Source: HR10 sp964615335 (GTDB lineage: Bacteria > Acidobacteriota > Blastocatellia > HR10). From it: a DNA stretch of 64,000 nt. The stretch is taken from positions 248,001-312,000 of the forward strand of contig CAZTMT010000001.1 in assembly GCA_964615335.1 (NCBI GenBank), in the 5' to 3' direction. The notes beneath the pieces are model-generated. The model searched no databases. It was not told where the DNA came from and worked only from the letters and a program-made list of their open reading frames with translations. Positions 40,249 to 49,694 of the stretch are shown in pieces (the first letter of the stretch is position 1; each line of letters starts with the position of its first letter). Both the position numbers and the translations under genes were made by a program.

Positions 40249-42648
40249 ATGAAGAGCGCCATTCGCATCATCTGTGCGAGTTTGGTCCTCAGTCTGAACT
40301 GCACGGCGATCGTCCTCTCCGTTCCCTCGCGCGGAGAAGATGCGCCTTTGCCCATCGTCCCGCCGGGCGCTGTCGGGATGTCGGCCGCGCAGCTCCGGCA
40401 TATTGATGAGATCGTTCAGCAGGCCATCGCGCGTCGCGAGCTTCCCGGAGCCGTCATCCTCGTCGCACGACAGGGGCGCATCGTGTACTGGAAGGCCTTC
40501 GGGTATCGGGCTCTTGAACCGGAGCGCGTTCCCATGACGCGCGATACCGTATTTGATCTGGCCTCGCTCACGAAAGTCGTCGCGACGGCCACCTCCATCA
40601 TGATCCTCGTCGAGCGGGGGAAGATCCGACTGGGAGATCCGGTCGCCCGTTACATCCCGGAATTCGCGCAGAACGGGAAGGGACGAATTACGATCGAGCA
40701 GCTTCTGGTGCATCGGGGAGGCCTGATCGCCGACAACGATCTGGCCGATTATCGCGATGGGCCGGAGAAGGCGATGGAGCGGATCTATGCCCTGGGGACA
40801 ATCGCCGAGCCCGGCACGCGCTTCATCTACAGTGACGTCGGATACATTGTGCTCGGAGAGCTGGTGCGGCGCGTCTCCGGCCAGCGCCTGGATGAGTTCG
40901 CGCGCGAGAATATTTTCCAGCCGTTGGGGATGACCGAGACGACGTTCGCACCCAGCGGCGCTTTGCGCGCGCGGTGCGCGCCGACGGAGCGACGCGAGGG
41001 CCGATGGATGCAAGGCGAGGTGCACGATCCGCGCGCGTATGCCCTGGGGGGAGTTGCCGGTCATGCCGGCCTCTTCTCGACGGCGCGCGATCTGGCCATC
41101 TATTGCCAGATGATCCTCAACGGGGGAACGTTTCGCGGCGTGCGTATTCTCAGCCCTCTGAGCGTGCGACGCATGACCGAAGGACGCGGCCTTCCGCCGG
41201 GCGAGATGCGCGGCCTCGGATGGGACATCAACACGGGGTACTCTTCCAATCGTGGCGATCTCTTTCCGATCGGGTCCTTCGGGCACACGGGATTCACGGG
41301 GACGTCCCTCTGGATTGATCCCCTGAGCCAGACGTTCGTCATCTTCTTGAGCAATCGCGTGCATCCGGACGGTCGGGGAGACGTGACCTCGCTTCGCGGG
41401 CGCGTGGCTTCGATCGTCGCAGCGGCGATCCGGCGGCCTCCTCTGCCGAACCTGTGGCCTTCTCCGCAAGCCCTCACTCGCGAGGTGGAACGTCCCCAAA
41501 GGCCAGCGGTCGCGGAGACAGGAATCGTGCTCAACGGAATTGACGTCTTGCGTCGCGAGGGATTTCGTCTTCTCGAAGGCCGACGCATCGGGCTGATCAC
41601 CAATCATACGGGACGCGCGCGCGATGGAACGAGCACGATCGACCTTCTGGCCGCGGCGCCCCATGTGAAGCTCGTGGCGCTCTTCAGCCCAGAGCATGGA
41701 CTTCGAGGACAGGCGGATGAGCCCGTCGGGGATGGGGTGGATGAGAAGACGGGACTTCCTGTCTACAGCCTCTATGGGCCGCGGCGACGACCGACGGCCG
41801 AGATGCTGCGCGATCTGGATACGCTTGTCTTCGACGTGCAGGACATCGGAGCGCGGTTTTATACCTACATCACGACGATGGGATATGCCTTGGAGGAAGC
41901 CGCCGCGCGTGGCATTCGCTTCATCGTGCTCGACCGTCCGAATCCCATTGGGGGGGAAGATGTCGAAGGGCCCGTGGCTGATCCCGACGCGCTCTCCTTC
42001 ACGGCCTATCATCCGATTCCCATTCGACATGGGATGACGATCGGGGAGCTGGCCCTACTGTTCAACGCCGAACGAAAGATCGGCGCCGATCTTCATGTCG
42101 TTCGGATGGAGGGGTGGAAGCGATCGTACTGGTTCGATCAAACGAGCCAGGAGTGGGTGAATCCCTCGCCCAATATGCGGAGTCTCACCGCCGCGGCGCT
42201 CTATCCCGGAATCGCCCTTTTGGAGACGACCAATGTCTCGGTTGGACGAGGGACGGATCGGCCTTTCGAACTCTTCGGCGCCCCCTGGATGGATGGACAG
42301 CGCGTGGCCGAGGAGCTGAACCGGCGGGGTCTTCCGGGAGTGCGCTTCATCCCCATTCGCTTCACGCCTCGCGCGAGCACGTTCGCCGGGCAAGAGTGCC
42401 ACGGCGTGGCCATTGTTGTCACCGAACGCGCCGCCCTGCGCCCCGTGCGCCTAGGCCTGGAGATCGCCGTCCTGCTGCGTCGGCTGTATCCGACACAGTG
42501 GCAGGTCGAAGCCTTCGGACGTTTGCTCGCGCACCGTCAGAGCCTGGAGCTTCTCAAAAGCGGCGCTGACGCGGAGACGATCGAACGCTCCTGGCAAGCT
42601 GAGCTGGAGCGATTTCAGCAGATCCGACGCCGATATCTGCTCTATTGA
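40249..42648 (+). CDS. Secreted fusion: beta-lactamase-fold serine hydrolase (AmiE-like) + NamZ exo-muramidase (DUF1343/GH171)
   Basis: The protein has 799 residues. A signal peptide (about 1-30) is followed by a class C beta-lactamase/serine hydrolase domain (about 40-405): S106-L-T-K, YSDVGY near 182 and HTGFTG. From about 420 to 799 is a DUF1343 domain (GIVLNGIDVLRREGFRLLEGRRIGLITNHTGR, FSPEHGLRGQ, FDVQDIGARFYTYITTMGYAL, DRPNPIGG), the family of NamZ exo-beta-N-acetylmuramidase. In Bacillus subtilis the separate AmiE (beta-lactamase-like amidase) and NamZ (YbbC) are neighbours in the muropeptide recycling cluster, so fusion suggests one protein doing both steps. The substrate is inferred. 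Confidence 0.88.
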   Translation: MKSAIRIICASLVLSLNCTAIVLSVPSRGEDAPLPIVPPGAVGMSAAQLRHIDEIVQQAIARRELPGAVILVARQGRIVYWKAFGYRALEPERVPMTRDTVFDLASLTKVVATATSIMILVERGKIRLGDPVARYIPEFAQNGKGRITIEQLLVHRGGLIADNDLADYRDGPEKAMERIYALGTIAEPGTRFIYSDVGYIVLGELVRRVSGQRLDEFARENIFQPLGMTETTFAPSGALRARCAPTERREGRWMQGEVHDPRAYALGGVAGHAGLFSTARDLAIYCQMILNGGTFRGVRILSPLSVRRMTEGRGLPPGEMRGLGWDINTGYSSNRGDLFPIGSFGHTGFTGTSLWIDPLSQTFVIFLSNRVHPDGRGDVTSLRGRVASIVAAAIRRPPLPNLWPSPQALTREVERPQRPAVAETGIVLNGIDVLRREGFRLLEGRRIGLITNHTGRARDGTSTIDLLAAAPHVKLVALFSPEHGLRGQADEPVGDGVDEKTGLPVYSLYGPRRRPTAEMLRDLDTLVFDVQDIGARFYTYITTMGYALEEAAARGIRFIVLDRPNPIGGEDVEGPVADPDALSFTAYHPIPIRHGMTIGELALLFNAERKIGADLHVVRMEGWKRSYWFDQTSQEWVNPSPNMRSLTAAALYPGIALLETTNVSVGRGTDRPFELFGAPWMDGQRVAEELNRRGLPGVRFIPIRFTPRASTFAGQECHGVAIVVTERAALRPVRLGLEIAVLLRRLYPTQWQVEAFGRLLAHRQSLELLKSGADAETIERSWQAELERFQQIRRRYLLY

Positions 42649-42707
42649 GCCGGGGAGAAAACGCGCGCCGTATCCCCTTCGGCCGGACACGCGCGATTCG
42701 GAGATCC

Positions 42708-44333
42708 TCATTCGGTCTCGCCCCGAAGGATGGCCGGAATCGTCTTCAGAAGGATCTTGATGTCGAGCCAGAGGGACCAGTGCTCGATGTAGTAGAGATC
42801 CAGCTCTACCATGCGCTCGAACGGAAGCCGGTTGCGCCCGCTCACTTGCCAGAGCCCGGTGATCCCCGGCTTCACGTCCAGCCGCTTGCGATGCCAGCTC
42901 GAGTAGTGCTCCACCTCGTAGGGGATGGGAGGGCGCGGTCCGACTACGCTCATCTCCCCCTTGAGGACGTTGATCAACTGCGGCAGCTCATCCAGACTCC
43001 AGCGCCGAAGCCATCGTCCGAGACGCGTGATCCGCGGATCGCCCGGGACCTTCCCGTAAAGACCGGACGTGACGTCACGGCGTGGAGCGCGCGCCCTCTC
43101 GATCGGAGAGGACGCTTCGGGAGGCGTCGCGCGCAGCGTCCCACGAATCATCTGAGCCATGACCTCCTGATGCGGCCTCGGGTCCGCATCCGAACGCATC
43201 GTGCGGAACTTGTAGAGCGTGAAGAGACGCCCGTCCATGCCGACGCGCTCCTGGCGGAAGAGAATCGGCCCGCGAGAATCGAGCTTGACGAGTACGGCGA
43301 TGAGAATCAGCAGGGGGCTGAGAACGACCAGGGCCGCGAGCGAGAGGGTCAGGTCGAACATCCGCTTGAGATAGCGATTGGGTCCTCGCAATGGGTCCTG
43401 AAAGAGCTTGACCAGAGGGAGCGTGCCGATCTGATCCGGTTCGGTCTTGCGGGGAAGACAACTCAGGAGGTTCGGCACAAGACTGAAGGTGACGCGACTC
43501 GTGCGCCCGCAGCGCAGGATCGTTTCAAAGAGGAGGTCCGGGCTGAGCGTGGGATCCGTGATGAAAACCTGCTCGATGCGAAAGTGCCGGACGATGTCCG
43601 GTAAGTCCTCGATGCGCCCCAGGCGCGGGAGGGGAAGGGCGGCGGGGCTCTCCGGGCTCGACGCGCTGCAGAGCACTCCGAGAAGACGGTAGCCCCGCTG
43701 CGGCTTCTCCTGGATCTCGGAGAAGCAGAGATGGGCCAGTTCTCCTTCCCCGACGATCACCGCCGGGATGAGATTGCGCCCCCGCCGCCGCACGAAGACC
43801 TGGATGCGCCGTACCAGCAAACGCGTGCCGAGCAGAGAGAGCGTGAGCAATCCCCAGTGAAGCAGGAAGATGCCGCGCGAGTAGGAGAATTCGCGAAACT
43901 CGAAAATCCCGCGATACATGAAGGCGACCGCAATCAGAACAAACAGCGTCATCGTCGTCGCGCGCACAACTCCCAGGGCGTCGTCCAGCAGGGAGAATTC
44001 TCCCTTGAGGGCGTAGAGTCGCGCCGATCTCAGGCGAAGGATGAGAGGCAGGGGAGCGATGAGGGCGATCTCCCGATAGGGCCGAAAGGAGGGCAGATGA
44101 AGCGTTCCCACAAGCTCGCGCGGATGCAAGAGCGCGAGAACATCCGCTGCCGCGGGCGGCCAGGGGAGATAGCGCAGGCGATAGGCGAGCAGAAATGTCC
44201 CCCAGGCGAGCAGGGCGTCGGCGAGCCCCAGAAGAATCTGCACAAGTGGAAGAGGCAGCGCGCCGAGCGGACTGGCGCCCCCCGACTTCTTCGTCTTTCG
44301 CTTCGCCCTTAGGGGTGAGATGACGCCCGCCAC
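42708..44333 (-). CDS. Sugar transferase initiating exopolysaccharide synthesis (polyprenyl-phosphate glycosyl-1-phosphate transferase)
   Basis: A 541-residue integral membrane protein. Five N-terminal helices and a Rossmann-like domain lead to the WcaJ/WbaP-type catalytic part (PF02397): LKRMFDLTLSLAALVVLSPL, ILFRQERVGMDGRLFTLYKFRTMR, LRRWSLDELPQLINVLKGEMSVVGPRP and VKPGITGLWQVSGRN. It adds a sugar-1-phosphate to undecaprenyl phosphate, the first step in building a surface polysaccharide repeat. It converges on the NamZ fusion gene. An insertion of about 25 residues in the catalytic part (GTLRATPPEASSPIERARAP) is atypical. Confidence 0.9.
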   Translation of the reverse strand: MAGVISPLRAKRKTKKSGGASPLGALPLPLVQILLGLADALLAWGTFLLAYRLRYLPWPPAAADVLALLHPRELVGTLHLPSFRPYREIALIAPLPLILRLRSARLYALKGEFSLLDDALGVVRATTMTLFVLIAVAFMYRGIFEFREFSYSRGIFLLHWGLLTLSLLGTRLLVRRIQVFVRRRGRNLIPAVIVGEGELAHLCFSEIQEKPQRGYRLLGVLCSASSPESPAALPLPRLGRIEDLPDIVRHFRIEQVFITDPTLSPDLLFETILRCGRTSRVTFSLVPNLLSCLPRKTEPDQIGTLPLVKLFQDPLRGPNRYLKRMFDLTLSLAALVVLSPLLILIAVLVKLDSRGPILFRQERVGMDGRLFTLYKFRTMRSDADPRPHQEVMAQMIRGTLRATPPEASSPIERARAPRRDVTSGLYGKVPGDPRITRLGRWLRRWSLDELPQLINVLKGEMSVVGPRPPIPYEVEHYSSWHRKRLDVKPGITGLWQVSGRNRLPFERMVELDLYYIEHWSLWLDIKILLKTIPAILRGETE

Positions 44334-44409
44334 AGGTCGTGATTATATCGGCGCGCTCCAAACAGATGCAATGGAAGGCTCAAAGAAGAGATGCCGCTCG
44401 GATGGGACA

Positions 44410-45570
44410 TCACCGATCGTCCCTTCCTTTCTTCTGAGAGAGCAAAGCGCGGTAGAGGCCCGTGATCGTTTCGAGCATGCGCTCTCGGGAGAAGTGAACG
44501 CGCACGCGCTCGCGGCCTCGCCGGCCCATCTCGCGGGCTCGATCCGGATGGGCGAGAAGATGAAGGAGGGCTTCGGCCAGGCGCGGGGGATCGCGCGGAG
44601 GGACGAGAAGCCCCGTCTCCCCATCCACGACGACCTCCGGCACAGCATCCACGCGCGTGGCCACGACGGGACGCGCGGCCGCCATGGCTTCCAGAATCGC
44701 GAAGGGCATCCCTTCATAGAGCGAGGGGAGGACGAAGATGTCCATCGCTCCCAGCAGGCGCGGGACATCTTCGCGATATCCCGCGAAGCGAACGGTCGAG
44801 CCCAGGCCGCGCTCCCGCACAAGACGTTCTAAGGCGGCGCGTCGTTCTCCCTCCCCGACGATGAGAAACTGCACCTCGGGGACGTGGTGCTGTACAAGCG
44901 CTGCGGCTTCGATGAGATCCTCCGTCGCTTTCTGAACCGAGAGCCGACCGACCGTCCCGACAATAGGTGCATGGACCTTCAAGCCGAATTCTTCAGCCAC
45001 AGAGGCGCGCATGTCTTCTCCGGGGAAGTCCTCGAGGCGAATCCCGTGAGGGACGACCAGGAGCCTCTCCGAAGCGATCGGATACTGAGCGAGTGCGCGC
45101 CGCCGGTTCGTCTCCGAATCCACAAGCATGCAGTGCACGCTGCGATAGGCCAGTCTCAGAGCGAGACGGCCCTTCCAGGTATACGCGCGCGGGGAGATCG
45201 TGGGCAGATGGTTCGTCGCGATGCGTACGGGAACGCCCGCCAGTGTCGCTGCCAGGATCGCATACCGACAGGCGAAAGGATGATGCAAATTGAAGTGCAC
45301 GATGTCTGGCCGACGGCTCCGAAAGAACGTCCAGAGAGAGAACACATCGCCGGGACGCTCGCCCGGAAGCTCCTCAATCGGAATCCGCGCGCGCTGCGCC
45401 CAGTCCCGAAGCGGAGCGAGCGCTTCCGTCGGCGGGCACACAAGGCAGACCTGCCACAGCTCGCGATCCAGGCCCTCCAGGAGATGGCGCACATAGGCCT
45501 CGGCTCCCCCCCACTGGCGACTCTCAAGGACATACATGATCTGCGGCACCTTCTTCGCCGCCACACTCAC
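44410..45570 (-). CDS. Glycosyltransferase family 4 (GT-B)
   Basis: A 386-residue GT-B enzyme. QIMYVLESRQWGGAEAYVRHLLEGL is the N-terminal motif (WGGAE). The C-terminal domain contains GTVGRLSVQKATEDLIEAA, VGEGERRAALERL and FVLPSLYEGMPFAILEAMAAARPVVAT with the EX7E motif. It adds a sugar to a lipid-linked oligosaccharide. It lies just upstream of the initiating transferase on the same strand and 4 bases overlap links it to the methyltransferase before it (45567-45570). Sugar donor unknown. Confidence 0.88.
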   Translation of the reverse strand: MSVAAKKVPQIMYVLESRQWGGAEAYVRHLLEGLDRELWQVCLVCPPTEALAPLRDWAQRARIPIEELPGERPGDVFSLWTFFRSRRPDIVHFNLHHPFACRYAILAATLAGVPVRIATNHLPTISPRAYTWKGRLALRLAYRSVHCMLVDSETNRRRALAQYPIASERLLVVPHGIRLEDFPGEDMRASVAEEFGLKVHAPIVGTVGRLSVQKATEDLIEAAALVQHHVPEVQFLIVGEGERRAALERLVRERGLGSTVRFAGYREDVPRLLGAMDIFVLPSLYEGMPFAILEAMAAARPVVATRVDAVPEVVVDGETGLLVPPRDPPRLAEALLHLLAHPDRAREMGRRGRERVRVHFSRERMLETITGLYRALLSQKKGRDDR

Positions 45571-46550
45571 TCCTTCGAGTCCCCAGGATGAGCCCGGTCC
45601 GCTTCGGGCGGAACAATCGGGACATCCCCCTTCTGCTCCGGCATCTTACGGGCGTACGCTTCAATCCCCTCTGCGTAATCCAGGGGAGAGAGCCAGAGCG
45701 TGTGGTGGAGAATGACGGCCGAGCGGACGGCACGCCGGGCGATCGAATAGAAGAACCACAGGGGAGTGCGTCGGTCGTGGCGATCCCCAAGCCGCAAGCG
45801 CGCGCGGGCGATCTGACGCTCGATCCACTCCGGAGCCCGGTAATCGGGGACGATCGGACGAAGAAGGAGCGTGTGGAACCCGCACGCCGAGAGCAGACGC
45901 CGCAGCGTGCGCGCGGTGAAGAAGTTCACGTGTTCGGGAGGCTTGAATTCTCTCCAGAGGGCAGGGGCGCGCTGCACCCGGCGCTGTCCGGCATTGGGCG
46001 TCGAGAGGGCGAGCAGGCCTCCGGGCCGCAGCAAGCGGCTCATCCGCTGAAGTTCCGCGCGCGGATCGGGAACATGTTCCAGGTACTCCCACAGGGTGAT
46101 GACATCGAATGTTCGCCCCTCTTGGAGCAAGGGGTCCGCCGAGGAGAAGATCGGGCTGCTCGTGAGTCGGTGGGCTTCCTGAGCGGCCTTCGGCGCGATC
46201 TCAATCCCGCAGACCCTCCATCCGCGCTCCCGAGCGACTCGGAGGAAGATGCCCGTGGCGCATCCGACGTCCAAAAGCTCGCCTCCGGAGACGTAGCGCT
46301 CGATCACGTTCAGACGCGCGTGCGCCTGAGCTTCCCACACGGCGCGTTCGGCTTCGTAGTCCGCATAGCCGAAAGGACCCCGGCTCCGAAAGTATGAGGG
46401 ATCAGTGTAGAGAGCCTGAAGCGTCTCCGGAGCCGGAGGGGGGTGAACGAAGAGAAACGAACAAGCGAGGCAGCGCACGATCGTGTACCCGTTCTTCTCC
46501 AGAAATGGGGCGAAGCGATCGTGCTGACAAACGGCGCACGTGCGCTCCAT
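45567..46550 (-). CDS. Class I SAM methyltransferase with N-terminal zinc-ribbon
   Basis: The protein has 327 residues. Two CxxC pairs (CAVC and CLAC) at residues 4-34 form a zinc ribbon, as found in sugar C-methyltransferases and related proteins. The SAM domain has LLDVGCATGIFLRVARERGW (motif I), FDVITLWEYLEHVPDPRAEL, and RPGGLLALSTPN. The C-terminal 80 residues form a basic, possibly membrane-facing tail. It begins the minus-strand glycan-gene run ending at 42708 and follows the dehydrogenase by 3 bases. Probable substrate: a sugar or glycolipid; inferred from neighbours. Confidence 0.83.
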   Translation of the reverse strand: MERTCAVCQHDRFAPFLEKNGYTIVRCLACSFLFVHPPPAPETLQALYTDPSYFRSRGPFGYADYEAERAVWEAQAHARLNVIERYVSGGELLDVGCATGIFLRVARERGWRVCGIEIAPKAAQEAHRLTSSPIFSSADPLLQEGRTFDVITLWEYLEHVPDPRAELQRMSRLLRPGGLLALSTPNAGQRRVQRAPALWREFKPPEHVNFFTARTLRRLLSACGFHTLLLRPIVPDYRAPEWIERQIARARLRLGDRHDRRTPLWFFYSIARRAVRSAVILHHTLWLSPLDYAEGIEAYARKMPEQKGDVPIVPPEADRAHPGDSKE

Positions 46551-46553
46551 GAA

Positions 46554-47456
46554 TCAGCTCTCCGGAGTGATCTCCTCCGGTGTCAGGCCAGCCATCTCCT
46601 CAAGGACTTTGAGGACCGATGAGTAATCCTCCTCGCCCAAACCTCGCGCTATCGCGGCGACGAAGAGCTCACGAATGGAACCCAGGACAGGCATTGGAAC
46701 ATGAAGGCGATGGGCCGCTTCCAGAGCCAGATCCACATCCTTGAGCATGTGTCGGGTGTAGAAGTTCGGGCGGAAATCTCGCTCCCGCATCGTTCGCCCT
46801 TTGGACTGGTACATCGGAGCGTTCAGGGCCGAGGCTTCCAGGACCTCCAGAAGGCACGCCGGCGAGAGGCCTGCGCGACGGCCGAAGACGAAGGCCTGAG
46901 CGAGCGTGAGGATCATCCCCGCGATGAACGAGTTGGCGATGAGCTTCAGATGCGTGGCCTGTGTGATCTCTTCAAAATACCAGATCCGCTGCCCGAGTGC
47001 GCGCAGAACGGGCTCGCACCTCTCGTAGGCCGCGCGGTCTCCTCCCACGAAGATGAGGAGCGCTCCCTGGGCGGCATGTCTCCAGTTCCCCAGCACGGGC
47101 GCGTGCAAGAAGGCCGCGCCGCGCTCGGCATAGAAGCGCTGCAGACGCTGCGTCGTCTCGGGAGAGACCGTGCTCATGTCCACGTGAATGAACGAAGGGC
47201 GGAGCGCCTCGCACAAGCCGCGTGTTCCCCGTGCGACCTCTTCCAGGGCGTCGGAATCGGTGACCATCGTGATGACCATCTCGCTCCGGCGCGCGACGTC
47301 TGCGGGCGAATCGACCCATTGCGCTCCTTGCGCTCGAAGCGGCTCGGCCTTCTCCGGCGTGCGGGTGAAAACCGTCAGAGCGTATCCGGCCTCCCGGAGG
47401 CGCTCGGCCATCGGGCGTCCCATGATGCCTAGACCAATGAATCCGATCGTGCGCAT
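46554..47456 (-). CDS. 3-hydroxyisobutyrate dehydrogenase family NAD(P)-dependent oxidoreductase
   Basis: A 300-residue beta-hydroxyacid dehydrogenase. GFIGLGIMGRPMAERLREAGY is the dinucleotide-binding motif, FLHAPVLGNWRHAAQGAL is a modified form of the usual substrate loop (DAPVSGG), and ATHLKLIANSFIAG holds the catalytic lysine. Relatives reduce or oxidise small hydroxyacids (3-hydroxyisobutyrate, tartronate semialdehyde) or act as imine reductases. The loop lacks the usual SGG, so the substrate may differ. It is upstream of the methyltransferase by 3 bases. Confidence 0.87.
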   Translation of the reverse strand: MRTIGFIGLGIMGRPMAERLREAGYALTVFTRTPEKAEPLRAQGAQWVDSPADVARRSEMVITMVTDSDALEEVARGTRGLCEALRPSFIHVDMSTVSPETTQRLQRFYAERGAAFLHAPVLGNWRHAAQGALLIFVGGDRAAYERCEPVLRALGQRIWYFEEITQATHLKLIANSFIAGMILTLAQAFVFGRRAGLSPACLLEVLEASALNAPMYQSKGRTMRERDFRPNFYTRHMLKDVDLALEAAHRLHVPMPVLGSIRELFVAAIARGLGEEDYSSVLKVLEEMAGLTPEEITPES

Positions 47457-47549
47457 CTTCGATCCCCTTGTGTTTGCGGTGACGCGGTTTCGTGGAGAAA
47501 GCTTAAAGCGGGCGTGCCTTCGCGCGCAAGGACTCTGACGCCCCGGAAT

Positions 47550-47578
47550 TTGCCAAGTCTCTCGCGCGTCCTTAGAAT
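47550..47578 (+). promoter_or_regulatory. Promoter for Ser/Thr kinase gene
   Basis: TTGCCA, a 17-base spacer and TAGAAT, with a leader of about 33 bases containing GGGAGG before the GTG at 47618. Confidence 0.5.
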
Positions 47579-47617
47579 TAGGGGAGAAAACACTCGAAGG
47601 GAGGATGCGGGAGCATC

Positions 47618-49690
47618 GTGAGAGGGATGGCTGGGAAAACGCTCGGGCATTATAAGCTCCTGGAGGAGCTCGGGCACGGAGGCATGGGAACCGTCTATAA
47701 GGCGCGCGACCTGACGCTGGATCGAATCGTCGTGGTGAAGATCCTGCTGCCTGATCTCATGGCCGATGCGGAAGCGCGTCGCCGCTTCTGGCGCGAAGCG
47801 CGGCTGGCCTCGGCTCTGGATCATCCCAACATTTGCACGATTTATGGGATCGAAGAGGCCGACGGGTACTCCTTCATTGTGATGCAATGGGTCGAGGGGC
47901 GGACGTTGAAGCAGCTCATCAGCGGACGCCCCCTTCGACTGGAAAGCGTTCTCTCCATCGCCCTGCAGGTCGCCGATGCCATAGCCACGGCTCACGCTCG
48001 CGGGATCATTCACCGCGATATCAAGTCGGCCAACGTCATGGTGACTCCGCGAGGACAAGCCAAGGTGCTCGATTTCGGCCTGGCGAAGCTCGTGGAGAAA
48101 CCCCCGCCGGTGGAGACAGGACATCTGACGGAGTTGACCCAGGGGGGAGCGACACTGGGGACGCCCTCCTATATGTCCCCCGAACAGGCGCGAGGCGAGC
48201 GCGTGGATCATCGAAGCGATATTTTCTCCTTCGGCGTCGTGCTCTACGAGATGGCCACGGGGCGCTTGCCGTTCAAGGGGAAGAGCCGCGTGGAGACCAT
48301 GCATGCGGTCATTCATGAGCGACCGCGGCCGGTTCGGGATCTGAATCCTCGCCTCCCTCCTCGTCTGGCAGCGATCATCGAGAGGGCGATCCAGAAGAAT
48401 CCCGACGATCGGTATCCGTCCATGGCCGATCTGCTCGCGGATCTGAAGCAGGTCGCCGTCGAAGTGGGTCTTATGGCGCGCGTGCCCGATGGTGTGACGG
48501 CCCCCTATATCTCCGCCGATCCGGCGACGCGCTTCCGGACCGTGATCCGACGGCTCGCCCATGTGGGGGGATACTTCGGCCGTTTGTGGCGTCGGGGAGA
48601 CGCTCTCTCCGGCCAGACGCCAGCTTCCACGGGCCGAGAGTTCTCGCTCATCGAAGGTCCTCGGCGGACACTGGCGATCCTCCCTTTTCGAAATCTGGGA
48701 GATCACCCCGAGGACGAAATCTATGGGCGCTCGCTCGCCGAGAATCTGACGACCGAGTTGGCGAAGTTCAAGACCGTGACGGTGCGTCCGGCGAGCATGC
48801 TCGGAGGGGAACGACCCCGGGATCCGCGCCGGATCGGGCGAGAGCTTCAGGTGGATGCCGTGTTGACCGGGGCTTTCTTGAGATCGGGAGAGAGACTGCG
48901 TGTGACGACGCAGCTTTTGGATGCGCGCAGTGGGGATATTCTCTGGAGTGAGAAGATTGATTCGCGCGTCGAGGACATTCTGACCCTTCAGGATCACATC
49001 TCGCAGAGGGTGATCGAAGGGCTCATGGGAGAGGGCCGACCGGTCAATCCTCTGCAGCTCATCCGCGATGAGGATGAGGCCGTTCGAACCGATGCCGTGC
49101 GTATGCTCGCATTCTCGCGTGACTGCCGCGCCGTCGCGGCGCTGGCGGATGCCCTGGCTGATCCGAGTCTCCGGGTGAAAGCCGCGGCTTTGGAGGCCCT
49201 GGTGCGGAAAGGGAGTTCGGCCGTGGGTCCGACGATCGAACGCTTGATGGAGGCGCTCGATACCGGAGACGCCGTGACGGCGCGCTTTGCCGCCAAGGCC
49301 CTCGGGGTGATCGGCGATGGGACAATCGCTCCGATCTTGCGCGAGTTGCTCGCCAGCGAGGATCCGTTTGTCGTTTCCGAGATCGCGCTGGCTCTGGGCC
49401 GACTCCGGGATTCGGCGGCTGTCCCTCGGCTCATCGAGTTGCTGGGCGTCGAAGATCGCAATGTGCGCTTTGCCGTCGTCTCGGCTCTCGGACATATCGC
49501 GGACGCGCAAGCCCGCGCGGCGCTTGAAGAATGTCTCCGCGATGAGGATGAAGGCGTGCGGGCGCAGGCTCGATGGGCTCTGGCGCGCATCGGCCGACGC
49601 GCCGGGCTCGCGGAGACTTATCGGGATCTGCCGGAGCCGACCCCATCGGGAGAGAACGGGGATTGGCCGAGGGCTTCTCAGGCGCTGTGA
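47618..49690 (+). CDS. Serine/threonine protein kinase with FlgO-like and HEAT-repeat domains
   Basis: A 690-residue, three-part protein. Residues about 10-285 are a Hanks-type kinase: GHGGMGTVYKA (P-loop), Lys41, HRD (132-134), DFG (152-154), and SPEQARGE. Residues about 345-465 resemble the FlgO/TolB-like domain often seen in Acidobacteria kinases and adenylate cyclases (RTLAILPFRNLGD, VDAVLTGAFLRSGERLRVTTQLLDARSGDILWSE). Residues about 480-665 are HEAT-type repeats (RCVAALADALADPS, AVPRLIELLGVEDRNVR). No membrane helix is obvious between kinase and sensor domain. All key kinase residues are present. Signal unknown. The GTG start follows GGGAG. Confidence 0.9.
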   Translation: MRGMAGKTLGHYKLLEELGHGGMGTVYKARDLTLDRIVVVKILLPDLMADAEARRRFWREARLASALDHPNICTIYGIEEADGYSFIVMQWVEGRTLKQLISGRPLRLESVLSIALQVADAIATAHARGIIHRDIKSANVMVTPRGQAKVLDFGLAKLVEKPPPVETGHLTELTQGGATLGTPSYMSPEQARGERVDHRSDIFSFGVVLYEMATGRLPFKGKSRVETMHAVIHERPRPVRDLNPRLPPRLAAIIERAIQKNPDDRYPSMADLLADLKQVAVEVGLMARVPDGVTAPYISADPATRFRTVIRRLAHVGGYFGRLWRRGDALSGQTPASTGREFSLIEGPRRTLAILPFRNLGDHPEDEIYGRSLAENLTTELAKFKTVTVRPASMLGGERPRDPRRIGRELQVDAVLTGAFLRSGERLRVTTQLLDARSGDILWSEKIDSRVEDILTLQDHISQRVIEGLMGEGRPVNPLQLIRDEDEAVRTDAVRMLAFSRDCRAVAALADALADPSLRVKAAALEALVRKGSSAVGPTIERLMEALDTGDAVTARFAAKALGVIGDGTIAPILRELLASEDPFVVSEIALALGRLRDSAAVPRLIELLGVEDRNVRFAVVSALGHIADAQARAALEECLRDEDEGVRAQARWALARIGRRAGLAETYRDLPEPTPSGENGDWPRASQAL

Positions 49691-49694
49691 GAGA

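Noticed and set aside
39013..42030. A very long minus-strand open frame (about 1000 codons) spanning the asparaginase and the opposite-strand fusion gene
   Set aside because: Only the last 343 codons match a protein family (asparaginase). The rest is a high-GC shadow of the plus-strand serine hydrolase-NamZ gene.
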